64,000 bases of DNA from Chryseobacterium formosense (lineage in GTDB: Bacteria; Bacteroidota; Bacteroidia; Flavobacteriales; Weeksellaceae): the NCBI RefSeq assembly GCF_900116415.1, contig NZ_FPAP01000003.1:558001-622000 (forward strand), read 5' to 3'. The stretch's first letter is position 1; the number at the start of each line of letters is the position of its first letter. The notes below the pieces were generated by a model that ran no database searches, was not told the origin of the DNA, and saw only the letters and a program-made list of their open reading frames with translations. The translations under genes and the position numbers were made by a program. Shown piece by piece: positions 27,430 through 36,837 of this stretch.

Positions 27430-27520
27430 TGCAGCCCGACTTGAGCGGAGCTCTTTTTGCTGTAGCGAAGCGGAGGCAAAAAAGCGGGAGCGGAAGGCGG
27501 AAATTGCTGCCCAAATAAAC
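27430..27520. repeat. GC-richer intergenic element with hairpin
   Basis: Contains CTTTTTGC (27453-27460) / GCAAAAAAG (27476-27484) and a run of GAGCGG, GCGAAGCGGAGG and GGAGCGGAAGGCGG. Its composition differs from the AT-rich gap around it; looks like a dispersed repeat. Confidence 0.5.
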
Positions 27521-27554
27521 ATAAATAATGTGTAATTGGTAATGATTAATGATA

Positions 27555-28373
27555 TTATTTGAAATAATAAAAATAGATCAGCAATGCAACCCCTACAAAA
27601 ATACGATACCAACCCCAGGGTTTGAAACCATATTTGTTTAGAACACCTATAAATGCTTTAATGGCAATAAGTGCTACAATAAATGCAACAACATTCCCAA
27701 CGATAAAAATGATGATGTGATCCTGAGATTCAAGAATCATTTCATAACCTTTACTTTCGTTTGGAGTTCCTTTACCCCACGTTTTTACAAAAACGGAATA
27801 AACAGTTACCGCCAACATGGTAGGAACCGCCAGAAAGAATGAAAATTCTGCCGCTGCTTTTCTGCTTAAACCTTGTGTCATCCCACCGATTATCGAAGCC
27901 GCACTTCTGCTCGTTCCGGGCATCATCGCAAGACACTGCCAAAAACCGATAGTTACTGCTTTTTTAATCGAAATATCTTTCTCGTCATTGATCACAGGAT
28001 TCTTAAACCATTTATCCGCAAAAAGCAAAACCACCCCACCTAAAACTAAAACGGATGAGATCGCAATCTGATTTCCAAGAACTGCTTCGATCTTATCATC
28101 GAAAATATAACCTAAAACCAAAGCCGGGATCACTGCAAAAGCAAGCTTATAGTAAAACTGAAGGTTTTTGAGATCAAAAAATTTTTTCCAGTAGGCAACA
28201 ACCACCGACAAAATCGCTCCAAACTGTATGGAAACCTGAAACATTTTTAGAAATTCATCCTCTTTCAAGCCCATCAGATTGGCGGTAAAGCCCATGTGAG
28301 CGGTCGATGAAATCGGTAAATATTCTGTAAGTCCTTCTACAATGGCAATAATGATTGCTTTGATTAAATCCAT
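27555..28373 (-). CDS. uppP: Undecaprenyl-diphosphatase
   Basis: Integral membrane enzyme of 272 residues that recycles the C55 lipid carrier for peptidoglycan and other glycans. It has the two family motifs, GLTEYLPISSTAH near residues 14-26 and PGTSRSAASIIGG in the middle, and eight or so hydrophobic helices. It is downstream of ftsX and DUF3098 on the same strand, separated by 96 bases with an AT-rich hairpin. Confidence 0.95.
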   Translation of the reverse strand: MDLIKAIIIAIVEGLTEYLPISSTAHMGFTANLMGLKEDEFLKMFQVSIQFGAILSVVVAYWKKFFDLKNLQFYYKLAFAVIPALVLGYIFDDKIEAVLGNQIAISSVLVLGGVVLLFADKWFKNPVINDEKDISIKKAVTIGFWQCLAMMPGTSRSAASIIGGMTQGLSRKAAAEFSFFLAVPTMLAVTVYSVFVKTWGKGTPNESKGYEMILESQDHIIIFIVGNVVAFIVALIAIKAFIGVLNKYGFKPWGWYRIFVGVALLIYFYYFK

Positions 28374-28395
28374 TTTATTGAGTTAAAAAAATTAA

Positions 28396-28453
28396 AAGAC
28401 TAAAAAATTAAAAGATTCAAATAGGTATTCAAATCTTTTAATTTTTTAATCTT
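28396..28453. repeat. Long AT-rich inverted repeat
   Basis: AAAAAATTAAAAGATT (28402-28417) and its exact reverse complement (28432-28447), extending with one mismatch to about 24 bp per arm. It may end the ftsX-DUF3098 transcript or be one more intergenic repeat. Confidence 0.65.
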
Positions 28454-28469
28454 TATTGATAAGAGTATT

Positions 28470-28766
28470 TTATTTTCTTTTTAAAATTGCGTACACTTCA
28501 ATGGCGAAACCAATGACAACCAACAATGGAGCAATCCTGATTCTTCTGATCGAGAAAATATCGTCGTTCCACACATTGGGGTCCAGCTTTCCGTCAACTG
28601 TATTTGCATCGGGTCCCATCATCAGAAGAAAACCAACAATGATGCAGGCAAGACCGATCAGCATCCATTTAAAATTCTCTTTACCGAAGTAAAAATTACT
28701 TTCTTTGGAAACTTCTGTTTCGTTACCATAATCTGATGCCGAAAATTTATTTGTTTTTTTGCTCAT
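28470..28766 (-). CDS. DUF3098 family membrane protein
   Basis: Small protein of 98 residues with two membrane helices (WMLIGLACIIVGFLLMMG and IAPLLVVIGFAIEVYAIL) around a loop with LDPNVWNDDIFSIRRI. The family is known only by its domain name and is typically found next to ftsX in Bacteroidetes; here ftsX ends 2 bases upstream. It probably assists the FtsEX system or cell-wall synthesis, but that is inference. Confidence 0.88.
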   Translation of the reverse strand: MSKKTNKFSASDYGNETEVSKESNFYFGKENFKWMLIGLACIIVGFLLMMGPDANTVDGKLDPNVWNDDIFSIRRIRIAPLLVVIGFAIEVYAILKRK

Positions 28767-28768
28767 TT

Positions 28769-29665
28769 TTAAGAATAATATAGATCGTCAACGTTGGATC
28801 TCAAAAATCTCCAGGTTGCAATAATTGTACTTAATACTGTAATAAAAATACCCACTCCGAAGATTGAAACAACTAGCCAAACATATTGGTTGGTGTCTTG
28901 TACAAAAGGAGTCTTTATGGTTGTTGTGAAATAATACCAGATTCCGAAAAGCGCCAAAAGACCGATTACCGCTCCGAGAAGTCCTAAAATAAGTGCTTCT
29001 TTGATAAACGGAGTCAAAATGAATCTTCTTTTCGCTCCTACCAACTGCATTGTTTTGATAATGAATCGTTTGGAGAAAACCTTCAAACGAATCGAATTGT
29101 TAATCAATACGATAGCAAGAATCAAGAATAAAACACAGAATGCAAGAATCCATTTTAAAATTTTATTCAGGTTATCATAGATTTTTTGTGAATCTGAATC
29201 GTTTTTAACATCAACAATTCCCGGAACAGCTTTAATATCTTTCAAGACCGCACCAATTTTTGTAGAATCCGTATATTGAGGTTTCAGAGCAATTTCAACA
29301 GAAGCGGGGAAAATATCTTCTTCAAAAAGAGCTTCACTATTGATGCCCAAACTTTTCTTCGCTTCTTCAGAAGCCTGTTTTTTTGAAATATAAGTAGTAC
29401 GCTTCACCGATTCCATTCCTTTGATCACTTCAACGGCAACGGCTTCCTGTTTCGCTATTTTAGCTGAATCTTTAATATCGTAGTTTTCATCAAAATAAGC
29501 ATTCACTACAAGCTGCTCTTTCAAATAGTCTGAATATTTTTGTGCATTGATCAAAATAAGCCCCATCAATCCCAACAAAAACAATACTAAAGCGATACTT
29601 ACTACGACTGTAATATTGCTGGACCGAAGCCTTTTCTTATTAAACTCATCTACAGATTTAGCCAT
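28769..29665 (-). CDS. ftsX: Cell division protein FtsX
   Basis: Inner-membrane protein of 298 residues: one N-terminal helix (TVVVSIALVLFLLGLMGLIL), a periplasmic domain (about 55-165, VVNAYFDENYD, VEIALKPQYTD), and three further helices of the FtsX permease domain (LILAIVLINNSIRL, LLGAVIGLLALFGIWYY). FtsEX controls peptidoglycan hydrolases at the septum. ftsE is not in this window. It is divergent from rsmA and forms a pair with DUF3098. Confidence 0.93.
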   Translation of the reverse strand: MAKSVDEFNKKRLRSSNITVVVSIALVLFLLGLMGLILINAQKYSDYLKEQLVVNAYFDENYDIKDSAKIAKQEAVAVEVIKGMESVKRTTYISKKQASEEAKKSLGINSEALFEEDIFPASVEIALKPQYTDSTKIGAVLKDIKAVPGIVDVKNDSDSQKIYDNLNKILKWILAFCVLFLILAIVLINNSIRLKVFSKRFIIKTMQLVGAKRRFILTPFIKEALILGLLGAVIGLLALFGIWYYFTTTIKTPFVQDTNQYVWLVVSIFGVGIFITVLSTIIATWRFLRSNVDDLYYS

Positions 29666-29756
29666 TAATATTAAAATTTTTGGCTAAAATAGAAAAAATC
29701 TTCCGAAATTTGGGACGAATTAAAGAAAATCATTGTTAACAAAATCATAAAAAACA

Positions 29757-30527
29757 TTGAGTGTAAAAGCAAAAAAACATCTCGGTCAGCACTTTTTGAC
29801 CGATGAAAATATCGCAAGGAAAATTGTAGAAGGTCTTAGCTTTGAAAACTACGGAAACGTACTTGAAGTAGGTCCCGGAATGGGTGTTCTTACCAAATAT
29901 CTGATTGAAAAAGAACAAAAAGTATATCTTGCCGAGATCGATACAGAATCGATCGAATATCTGAAGCAGAATTACGATAAAATTAAAGAAGAAACATTCG
30001 TTGGCGATTTTCTGAAGCATGATTTTGCTGATTTGAATGGAGAGCAAATTGCTATTATCGGAAACTTTCCTTATAATATTTCGTCACAGATTCTTTTTAA
30101 AATTATCGATCATTACAAACAGATTCCTGAAATGGTGGGAATGTTTCAAAAAGAGGTTGCAGAGAGAACAGCTGCTGTACCAAGAACGAAAGATTACGGA
30201 ATTTTATCTGTTTTAATTCAGGCTTATTATGATGTAAAATATCTTTTCACAGTTCACGAAAATGTTTTCAATCCGCCTCCAAAAGTAAAATCGGGAGTCA
30301 TCAGGCTGACAAGAAATCCTAAAGAAGGTCTTGCCGGAAATGAAATCCTTTTTAAACAAATTGTAAAGGCAGGTTTTAACCAGAGAAGAAAAAAACTTTC
30401 GAATGCCTTGAAAGTTTTAAACATTCCTGAAGCCTTAAAAGCTCATGAGTTTTTAGACAAAAGAGCAGAAGAGCTGAGCGTGACAGATTTTATTTCGTTC
30501 ACCCAACTTTGGATAGAAAATCAATAA
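29757..30527 (+). CDS. rsmA: 16S rRNA dimethyladenosine transferase
   Basis: RsmA (KsgA) of 256 residues dimethylates A1518 and A1519 of 16S rRNA from S-adenosylmethionine. It has KKHLGQHFLTDENIARK, the SAM motif EVGPGMGVLT, the catalytic GNFPYNISSQ and the C-terminal helical domain (AGFNQRRKKLSNAL). The start is a TTG at 29757: a stop codon lies three codons upstream in frame (29748-29750), and no ATG is available before the conserved start. It has a clear terminator. Confidence 0.95.
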   Translation: MSVKAKKHLGQHFLTDENIARKIVEGLSFENYGNVLEVGPGMGVLTKYLIEKEQKVYLAEIDTESIEYLKQNYDKIKEETFVGDFLKHDFADLNGEQIAIIGNFPYNISSQILFKIIDHYKQIPEMVGMFQKEVAERTAAVPRTKDYGILSVLIQAYYDVKYLFTVHENVFNPPPKVKSGVIRLTRNPKEGLAGNEILFKQIVKAGFNQRRKKLSNALKVLNIPEALKAHEFLDKRAEELSVTDFISFTQLWIENQ

Positions 30528-30531
30528 AAAT

Positions 30532-30564
30532 AAAAAATGCCTTTCATATCGAAAGGCATTTTTT
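30532..30564. terminator. Bidirectional terminator after rsmA
   Basis: Perfect 14-bp stem AAAAAATGCCTTTC / GAAAGGCATTTTTT; serves rsmA and the converging adhesin gene. Confidence 0.88.
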
Positions 30565-30580
30565 ATTTTAATCTTGAGAA

Positions 30581-32929
30581 TTATTCTCTGTTTTTCAACA
30601 TAATCCAACCAGATCTGCTCATCTGAGTTTTAGACTTGTTGTATTCAAAATTGAATTTGTACCAGTAAGTCGCAGTTGGTAGTCTTTTCCCACCCACAGT
30701 ACCGTTCCAAACCGGGTTTTCTTTTGTAAACTTAAATACTTCAACGCCATATCTGTCATAGATTGAGCCCGTAAAGTTTTTGAAGCTTCCTAAAGAAGTA
30801 AGATCCAATACATCATTCACCCCATCATTATTCGGAGTAATGACATTATTAATTTTTAATGTAAAGAATTCTATAGAATTACTACAGCTTGTCCCTTTGA
30901 TTCTTACATGCAGCGTATAATTTGTGTTGTCTAATAATCCTGAGAAAACATTAGACTCCTGCCAAACCACACCATCAATTGAATATTCAAGAGTTTGAGG
31001 AATATTGTTGATTGTCGGATTATGCGCTGTAACGGTTAATGTCTTGTTATCATCATAACTCATATTAACGAAATAAGGCAAAGCTGCAGCCTGAACTTTC
31101 ACTTTAAACTCATCCTGACAAACTCCATTATCAATTACTACACTGTAAATTCCCAACTCATCGGCAACAATTGTTTGTGTCTCTGCTCCGGTGTTCCAAA
31201 GATACGTATAGTTTGTACCTGCTCCTGCATCTAAAACAATACTGTCACCTATACACATTTCAACATCCAATAAAGGCGAAGTAATGGCAGGAATCACCTC
31301 GATTCGTACTTTTGCAGGTTGCAAAGATTTACATCCTTTGGTTCCAACCGCATATACTTCAAAATCTGTAGACTGATACAGTGTAACGGTCTGAGTATTT
31401 CCGTTTCCGCCAAAGTTTGGCCATTCGTAAGTAACACCACCAGAAGCGGTAAGTGTAACAGATTCTCCCGCACAAATTCTGAACTGCGAAGCTGTAAGAT
31501 CAGCTACAGGTGTTTGCTCTTTCAACAAGGTAAGTTCAACCAATTCACTACAAAAGCCACCGTTTGAGACTACAACATACAAAATCTGTCCGTCTGTACC
31601 GTTATAATCGTATATATTGGAAATGAAACTACCGTTTTGCGCTAACGCATCTGCCTGATTTTCGTAAAAATGGAATGTTGCAGTCAATGCATCATTACTG
31701 ATTGCCGGTTTTGTTGCATTTAAATTGAATGTATTAACATCCGGTGTAGCACATAGTAAATAGGTTCCGTTATGAGCTTCAGGCGTTGTTCCGCCATTGA
31801 TTTTTATGCTCGCAGATCCAGGACAAGGATTTCCAGGAATGCTTACTTCAATTTTATAATCTCCCGGCTGAATTGCTGTAATGGTGTTGGTAGTAGCATT
31901 CGGAATCGCAACGCCATTGAAATACCACTGATATACCAAATTAGGACCGCTGGTAGAAGCAGTAATCACCTGTGGCTCATTATCACATACATTGATCTCT
32001 GCTGGTAAGACAGCACCAGACGGATCCTGTAAATTTACACCAATATCGAAAGAACCTGCTTCCAGGAAAACCGCTGAATCATAACTTCCGTCTCTTGCAT
32101 CTGCTATTACCATTTTAATATGATAACTTTGCCCCGGAATTACCGTTGCTTCTGCTGTAAGAGGTATTGTTCTTCCGTAATAGTTTACCTGATTTGGTGG
32201 TAAAGAACCAAAGTATTGTGCATTAATAGGTCCACAAGAAAACAAAGGATCCTGAGGTACAATATTGGTGGCAGAAACTGGTCCTGCACCACCCGGTAAA
32301 ACCGCCAAGTTTGTGTAGGTAGATCCTGCTATATTCGGTTTTAACAATAATGCAAATGCATCATCATAATTTGAACATGGGAATCCTCCGGTATATTCTT
32401 CTGAAGCAAATATATAATTAAACTTCATCTGAGTACTTGTAGGTACAAAGTCAAATTCCAAAGTGACAGCATCAAAAAGCTGCTGTGTTGTACCAATTGC
32501 CGCAACCAGATCGGGATCAGACATTGTACCCGTACTTCCAAGAAGCACATCACCAATTGCATCATTACCTGCCTGTCTTGCATAACCAGTAGTTAATACA
32601 ATACCTTCATTAAAAGGGAATCCTGAAGTTGATTTATTAAAGTATCCCCAAAATCTATCGGTGTCTGACACAGGTTGATTGGGTGTAATGGTAACATTCG
32701 AAATATTAGGTGTTCCACAAGAACCCGAAGTACCAACCAATACATCAGTAACCAGTTGAGTGGGTGTATAATTACTTTCCGGATAAGGAGGAACATTTAC
32801 ATCTATATAGTCACCTGCTTTTGCATTGATCGGAATGCTTTTTTTGAGGATTGGTCTTTTAGTCTGAGAATACGAGAAATTAAATAAAGTTAATAAAAAG
32901 AGTGAGAAAAGCAGTATTTGTCGATTCAT
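30581..32929 (-). CDS. Choice-of-anchor L surface protein with T9SS type B tail, copy A
   Basis: Protein of 782 residues from the ATG at 32929 (MNRQILLFSLFLLTLF, signal ending SYSQ). Order: choice-of-anchor L domain (about 35-300; IDVNVPPYPESNYTPTQLV, YIFASEEYTGGFPC), Ig/PKD-like repeats (VTLTASGGVTYEWP, IVLDAGAGTNYTYLW), and a T9SS type B (gliding-motility C-terminal, CHU_C) domain from about residue 690 (VITPNNDGVND ... IYDRYGVEVF). It should be exported and anchored on the cell surface; adhesion is likely. Two close relatives follow in tandem. An upstream extension of 23 codons is rejected because it lacks signal-peptide character. Confidence 0.88.
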   Translation of the reverse strand: MNRQILLFSLFLLTLFNFSYSQTKRPILKKSIPINAKAGDYIDVNVPPYPESNYTPTQLVTDVLVGTSGSCGTPNISNVTITPNQPVSDTDRFWGYFNKSTSGFPFNEGIVLTTGYARQAGNDAIGDVLLGSTGTMSDPDLVAAIGTTQQLFDAVTLEFDFVPTSTQMKFNYIFASEEYTGGFPCSNYDDAFALLLKPNIAGSTYTNLAVLPGGAGPVSATNIVPQDPLFSCGPINAQYFGSLPPNQVNYYGRTIPLTAEATVIPGQSYHIKMVIADARDGSYDSAVFLEAGSFDIGVNLQDPSGAVLPAEINVCDNEPQVITASTSGPNLVYQWYFNGVAIPNATTNTITAIQPGDYKIEVSIPGNPCPGSASIKINGGTTPEAHNGTYLLCATPDVNTFNLNATKPAISNDALTATFHFYENQADALAQNGSFISNIYDYNGTDGQILYVVVSNGGFCSELVELTLLKEQTPVADLTASQFRICAGESVTLTASGGVTYEWPNFGGNGNTQTVTLYQSTDFEVYAVGTKGCKSLQPAKVRIEVIPAITSPLLDVEMCIGDSIVLDAGAGTNYTYLWNTGAETQTIVADELGIYSVVIDNGVCQDEFKVKVQAAALPYFVNMSYDDNKTLTVTAHNPTINNIPQTLEYSIDGVVWQESNVFSGLLDNTNYTLHVRIKGTSCSNSIEFFTLKINNVITPNNDGVNDVLDLTSLGSFKNFTGSIYDRYGVEVFKFTKENPVWNGTVGGKRLPTATYWYKFNFEYNKSKTQMSRSGWIMLKNRE

Positions 32930-33006
32930 AATAAATTTTGTTTCAACAAATTTATGTTTTTTATGCATATTATCTAAATAACTATAATTTTTTAACATAA
33001 AAAAAT

Positions 33007-33032
33007 AAAGCTTCTCAATGATGAAAAGCTTT
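33007..33032 (-). terminator. Terminator of the 1204-residue adhesin gene
   Basis: AAAGCTT (33007-33013) / AAGCTTT (33026-33032) hairpin with U-rich tail, about 22 bases past the stop. Confidence 0.55.
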
Positions 33033-33053
33033 AAAAATTATTATTATCGTTTT

Positions 33054-36000
33054 TTACTCTCTGTTTTTCAACAATATCCATCCTGATTTCATTTCAAGTT
33101 TTTTGCTTGCAGGATTCTCCCATTGTACTCTATACCAGTAACTTGCCGTAGGAAGATTGATTCCTTTTAAAGAACCGTTCCACATTGTGTTGTCTTTACT
33201 TGCTTTAAACAATTCCGCACCATATCTGTCGAAAATTGATGCAGCAAAGTTTTTGTAACCACTTATTCCAGAGAAGTCTATAAAATCATTTAAGCCATCA
33301 TTATTTGGAGTAATAGCATTATTTAAAACAAAAGTAAAATACTGAAGAGAAGTTGCACATTTTGCTCCTTGTGCTCTTACCACCAAATTATAATTCGTGT
33401 TTTTGAGTGCATTATAGAATATATTAGAAGCCTGCCAAGTTACTCCACCGTCAATAGAGTATTCTAAAGCTCCTCCTGTTGGATTTGTAGCTGTAATCGT
33501 AAGAGAGTTATTACTGTTGTCATAAACCACATTTGTAAATTGCGGCAAATCAGGATTTATGACTTGCGCCGTAAATAATTTTGAACAAGTTCCGTTACTG
33601 ATCGTTACAGAATATGAGCCCGGAACATTTGTCGTAATTGTCTGTGTCGTTTCACCCGTACTCCAATTATAGGTATAACCCGGACCTGCTCCTGCATCAA
33701 GTGTTGCAGGATCTCCTGCGCAAACATTTACATCTGCTAAAGTTGAAGTAATCGCAGGAACGACCTCTATGGTAACTGTTGCCGGGGTCGTAGAAACGCA
33801 ACCGTTTCCTCCCAAAGCAAATACCTGATAAGTGGTTGTGGTTGTAGGTGTTACTATTTGTGTATTTCCATTTCCTGTAAGACCAACCCAGTTGTAAGTA
33901 AAACCGCCCCCTGCCGTTAAGGTCACTGGTTCACCTGCACAAATTTTTATTTTAGAAGCCGATAATGTAGCGGTTGGCGGTCCTACGATCACTGTAATTG
34001 TTGCTGGGGTAGCAGAAACGCAACCGTTTGCTCCAACAGCAGTAACCGAATAAACAGTAGTAGTTGCCGGTGATACAACCTGAGTGTTTCCATTTCCAGG
34101 TAAGGTTGACCAATTGTAAGTAACTCCACCCGATGCAGTAAGTGTAACCGATTCTCCGGGACAGATTTGCCCAACAGAAGTTGCTAGCGCAGCAACAGGA
34201 AGAACTTTATCTTCTACAACCGTAACATTCGCCGTAAAAGTACAGGTAAGATTTCCTGGTTGGGTAATATTAGTTACCGTCAAGGTATAGGTACCGCCTG
34301 CATTTACTACAGGATTCAATGTAGTCGCTCCCGAAACAATGTTACCTCCCGTTGTTGTCCATTGTATTGTAGATCCTGTAGGAATTGTTGAAGATGATGC
34401 ATTCAGTGTAATCTGAGGTACTGTACAAGTTATCGTCTGTGGCGCAGCAATCGTTAAATTAGTTGGCGCTGTCGCTAATAATTGTAGGGTAACTACATAA
34501 GAACATCCTCCATTTTTCACAAGAACATAAATTGTCTGATTTCCGGTACTTGGAAAGGTTGTTGGAGCAGCAATTGTACTGGTATTACCTGCATTTGCAT
34601 CCGCCTGATTTAAATAATAAGCAAAGGTAGCGGAAGGAGCTGTTGTTATCTGAGTTTGAGCTGAAGTAAGATCATAAGTGATATTTCCCGGCTGATAACA
34701 TTTTAAAAGTGTTGCATTTTGTACCGTGATTGGTTGTGAAACTTCTATCGTGATTGTTGCTGGATTCGTAGAAACACATCCGTTTGCACCAACCGCCGTT
34801 ACGGTATAGGTAGTCGTTGTAGCCGGAGTTACTGTTTGTGTATTACCTGTTCCTGTAAGTGGTGCCGTCCAATTATAAGTTGCTCCACCTGAAGCAGTAA
34901 GTGTAACAGATTCTCCTGCACATATTAATATTTTACTTGCAGCCAAACCAGTTGTCGGAGGTGCACTGTTACCAGCTACGGTAACCGTTGATGCACCGGT
35001 ACAAACAACGTTTCCTGGCTGAAAAGTATTTGATATTGTTAAAGTATAAGTACCTGCAGCATTTACAACAGGATTCAAAGTATTACCTCCGGAAACAATA
35101 TTACCTCCGGTTGTAGTCCAAGCAAAAGTTGATCCTGCCGGATAAACAGAAGCAGAAGCATTTAATGTAATCTGTGAATTTGTACAGGTTAATGTCGTTG
35201 GTGTAGCAATCGTAGCCGTTATTTGTGGGGCTTTAATCAATTGCAGCTCGGCAACTTTTGAGCAAAAACCATTTTTTACCAATACATAAATTGTTTGCCC
35301 TCCTGCACTTGAAAAAGTCGTAGGAGCAGAAATTGTACTTGTATTTCCTGCATTTGCATCTGCCTGATTTACATAGTAAGAAAACGTTGCTCCGGATGTT
35401 GTACTGATGGCTGATTCTGCTGCCGTAAGATTAAAATTTACATTTCCAGGACCGTAGCAACTGGTAAGTGTTGCATTCTGAACTGTTGGTGAAGTTCCTC
35501 CAACAATTGTAACTGTCGCCGATCCCGGACAAGAATTTCCAGGAATTGTAACCTCAACTTTATAAACACCCGGTTGAGTTGCGGTATAAGAAGCTCCTGT
35601 TGCTCCAGGAATAACTCCATTATTTAAATACCATACATATGTTGCATTCGGAATCTGAGTGGACGCGGTTAAAGTTTGAGGTGCGTTATCACAAACATTA
35701 ATCGATGCCGGTAATTGAACACCACCCGGACCTAAAATCTGCACACCGATATCAAATGAACCCGCTTCTAAAAAAACACCTGAATCATATTGGTGATCCT
35801 GAAAATCTGCCAAAACCATTTTAAAATGATAAGACTGTCCCGGAACTACAGTTGCCTGCGCTGTCATCGGAATAGTTCTTCCACTGAAATTCGTTTCTAT
35901 GCTTGATGTATTGTAACCTCCAAAATAAGAAGCATTCAATGCGCCGCAAATTAAAGAAGAGCCATCAAATTGATTTCCCGGGCGAATATTTTTCACACTT

Positions 36001-36668
36001 ACCACACCTGCACCACCAGGTAATACCGCCAAATTTGTATAAGTGGAACCCGGTGTATTAGGCTTTAATAATAATGCAAAACCATCTGTAAAATTACAAG
36101 GGAAATCGCTGAAATATTCCTCCGATGCAAACAGATATCTAAATTTAACTTCAGTCGCTGTAGGAATAAAATCAAACTCTATGTAACTGGCATCTTTTAA
36201 AAGATTGGTAGAAATTCCCAGTGCAGCAGCAAGATCCGCATCTCCCTGTACAGAAAGAGGGTCACTTAGTTCTCCTGATATTAATGAGTTACCAGACTTT
36301 CTCGCATATCCTGTCGATAAAACAATACCTTTTGCAAAAGGAAAATTGGTAGTACCCTTATTAAAAAAACCCCAGCTTCTGTTTGGATCCCCTGCAGAAA
36401 GATTGGGAGAAACTACAACGTTCGATACATTAGCCGTTGAGCAGGTAGAACCACCTGCAATTAAAACATCTTTTACAAGCTGAGTAATACTGTAAGCAGA
36501 TTCAGGGTAAGTTGCTGTATTTACATCGATAAACGCCCCTGCCTTCATAGATTGACTTGAAGGACTTGGCAGACTTTTATTTTTTATTCTCTGCTGAGAA
36601 AAACCTAAGTTGCCAAGAAACATCAAAATCAAAACCGGAAGTAAATTTTGTATTCTGCTATTTAACAT
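33054..36668 (-). CDS. Choice-of-anchor L surface protein with T9SS type B tail, copy B
   Basis: Protein of 1204 residues, the longest of three paralogues. A signal peptide ends GFSQ. The choice-of-anchor L domain covers about 45-320 (FIDVNTATYPESAYS, YLFASEEYFSDFPC). Then comes a module of about 252 residues present twice (about 393-644 and 645-893: VQNATL...C...QADANAGNTSTI...TTGGNIVSG...ICAGESVTLTASGG...TVTAVGANGCVS), two further Ig-like units, and a T9SS type B domain (AITPNNDGLND ... IFDRYGAELF) over the last 90 residues. The internal duplication explains the extra length. Surface adhesin is the likely role. Confidence 0.88.
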   Translation of the reverse strand: MLNSRIQNLLPVLILMFLGNLGFSQQRIKNKSLPSPSSQSMKAGAFIDVNTATYPESAYSITQLVKDVLIAGGSTCSTANVSNVVVSPNLSAGDPNRSWGFFNKGTTNFPFAKGIVLSTGYARKSGNSLISGELSDPLSVQGDADLAAALGISTNLLKDASYIEFDFIPTATEVKFRYLFASEEYFSDFPCNFTDGFALLLKPNTPGSTYTNLAVLPGGAGVVSVKNIRPGNQFDGSSLICGALNASYFGGYNTSSIETNFSGRTIPMTAQATVVPGQSYHFKMVLADFQDHQYDSGVFLEAGSFDIGVQILGPGGVQLPASINVCDNAPQTLTASTQIPNATYVWYLNNGVIPGATGASYTATQPGVYKVEVTIPGNSCPGSATVTIVGGTSPTVQNATLTSCYGPGNVNFNLTAAESAISTTSGATFSYYVNQADANAGNTSTISAPTTFSSAGGQTIYVLVKNGFCSKVAELQLIKAPQITATIATPTTLTCTNSQITLNASASVYPAGSTFAWTTTGGNIVSGGNTLNPVVNAAGTYTLTISNTFQPGNVVCTGASTVTVAGNSAPPTTGLAASKILICAGESVTLTASGGATYNWTAPLTGTGNTQTVTPATTTTYTVTAVGANGCVSTNPATITIEVSQPITVQNATLLKCYQPGNITYDLTSAQTQITTAPSATFAYYLNQADANAGNTSTIAAPTTFPSTGNQTIYVLVKNGGCSYVVTLQLLATAPTNLTIAAPQTITCTVPQITLNASSSTIPTGSTIQWTTTGGNIVSGATTLNPVVNAGGTYTLTVTNITQPGNLTCTFTANVTVVEDKVLPVAALATSVGQICPGESVTLTASGGVTYNWSTLPGNGNTQVVSPATTTVYSVTAVGANGCVSATPATITVIVGPPTATLSASKIKICAGEPVTLTAGGGFTYNWVGLTGNGNTQIVTPTTTTTYQVFALGGNGCVSTTPATVTIEVVPAITSTLADVNVCAGDPATLDAGAGPGYTYNWSTGETTQTITTNVPGSYSVTISNGTCSKLFTAQVINPDLPQFTNVVYDNSNNSLTITATNPTGGALEYSIDGGVTWQASNIFYNALKNTNYNLVVRAQGAKCATSLQYFTFVLNNAITPNNDGLNDFIDFSGISGYKNFAASIFDRYGAELFKASKDNTMWNGSLKGINLPTASYWYRVQWENPASKKLEMKSGWILLKNRE

Positions 36669-36790
36669 TTTTAAACTATTTTCAACAAAAATACTATTTT
36701 TTTAATTTAAAATTAAAGCAAAGTTCATTTATATTGGTATTATTACAATCGTACAACCAACATATTTTCAGTTTCTTTTACATCATAACA

Positions 36791-36817
36791 AAAAAAGACC
36801 GAAAAATCGGTCTTTTT
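36791..36817 (-). terminator. Terminator of choice-of-anchor L copy C
   Basis: AAAAAGACCGA / TCGGTCTTTTT perfect stem with AAAA loop; U-rich tail on the minus strand, 20 bases past the stop. Confidence 0.85.
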
Positions 36818-36837
36818 AGAATTTATCATTTTAAATA

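Noticed and set aside
33894..35490. Regular repeats that could suggest a CRISPR array
   Set aside because: They lie in frame within a coding sequence, units are hundreds of bases long, and no cas genes are near.
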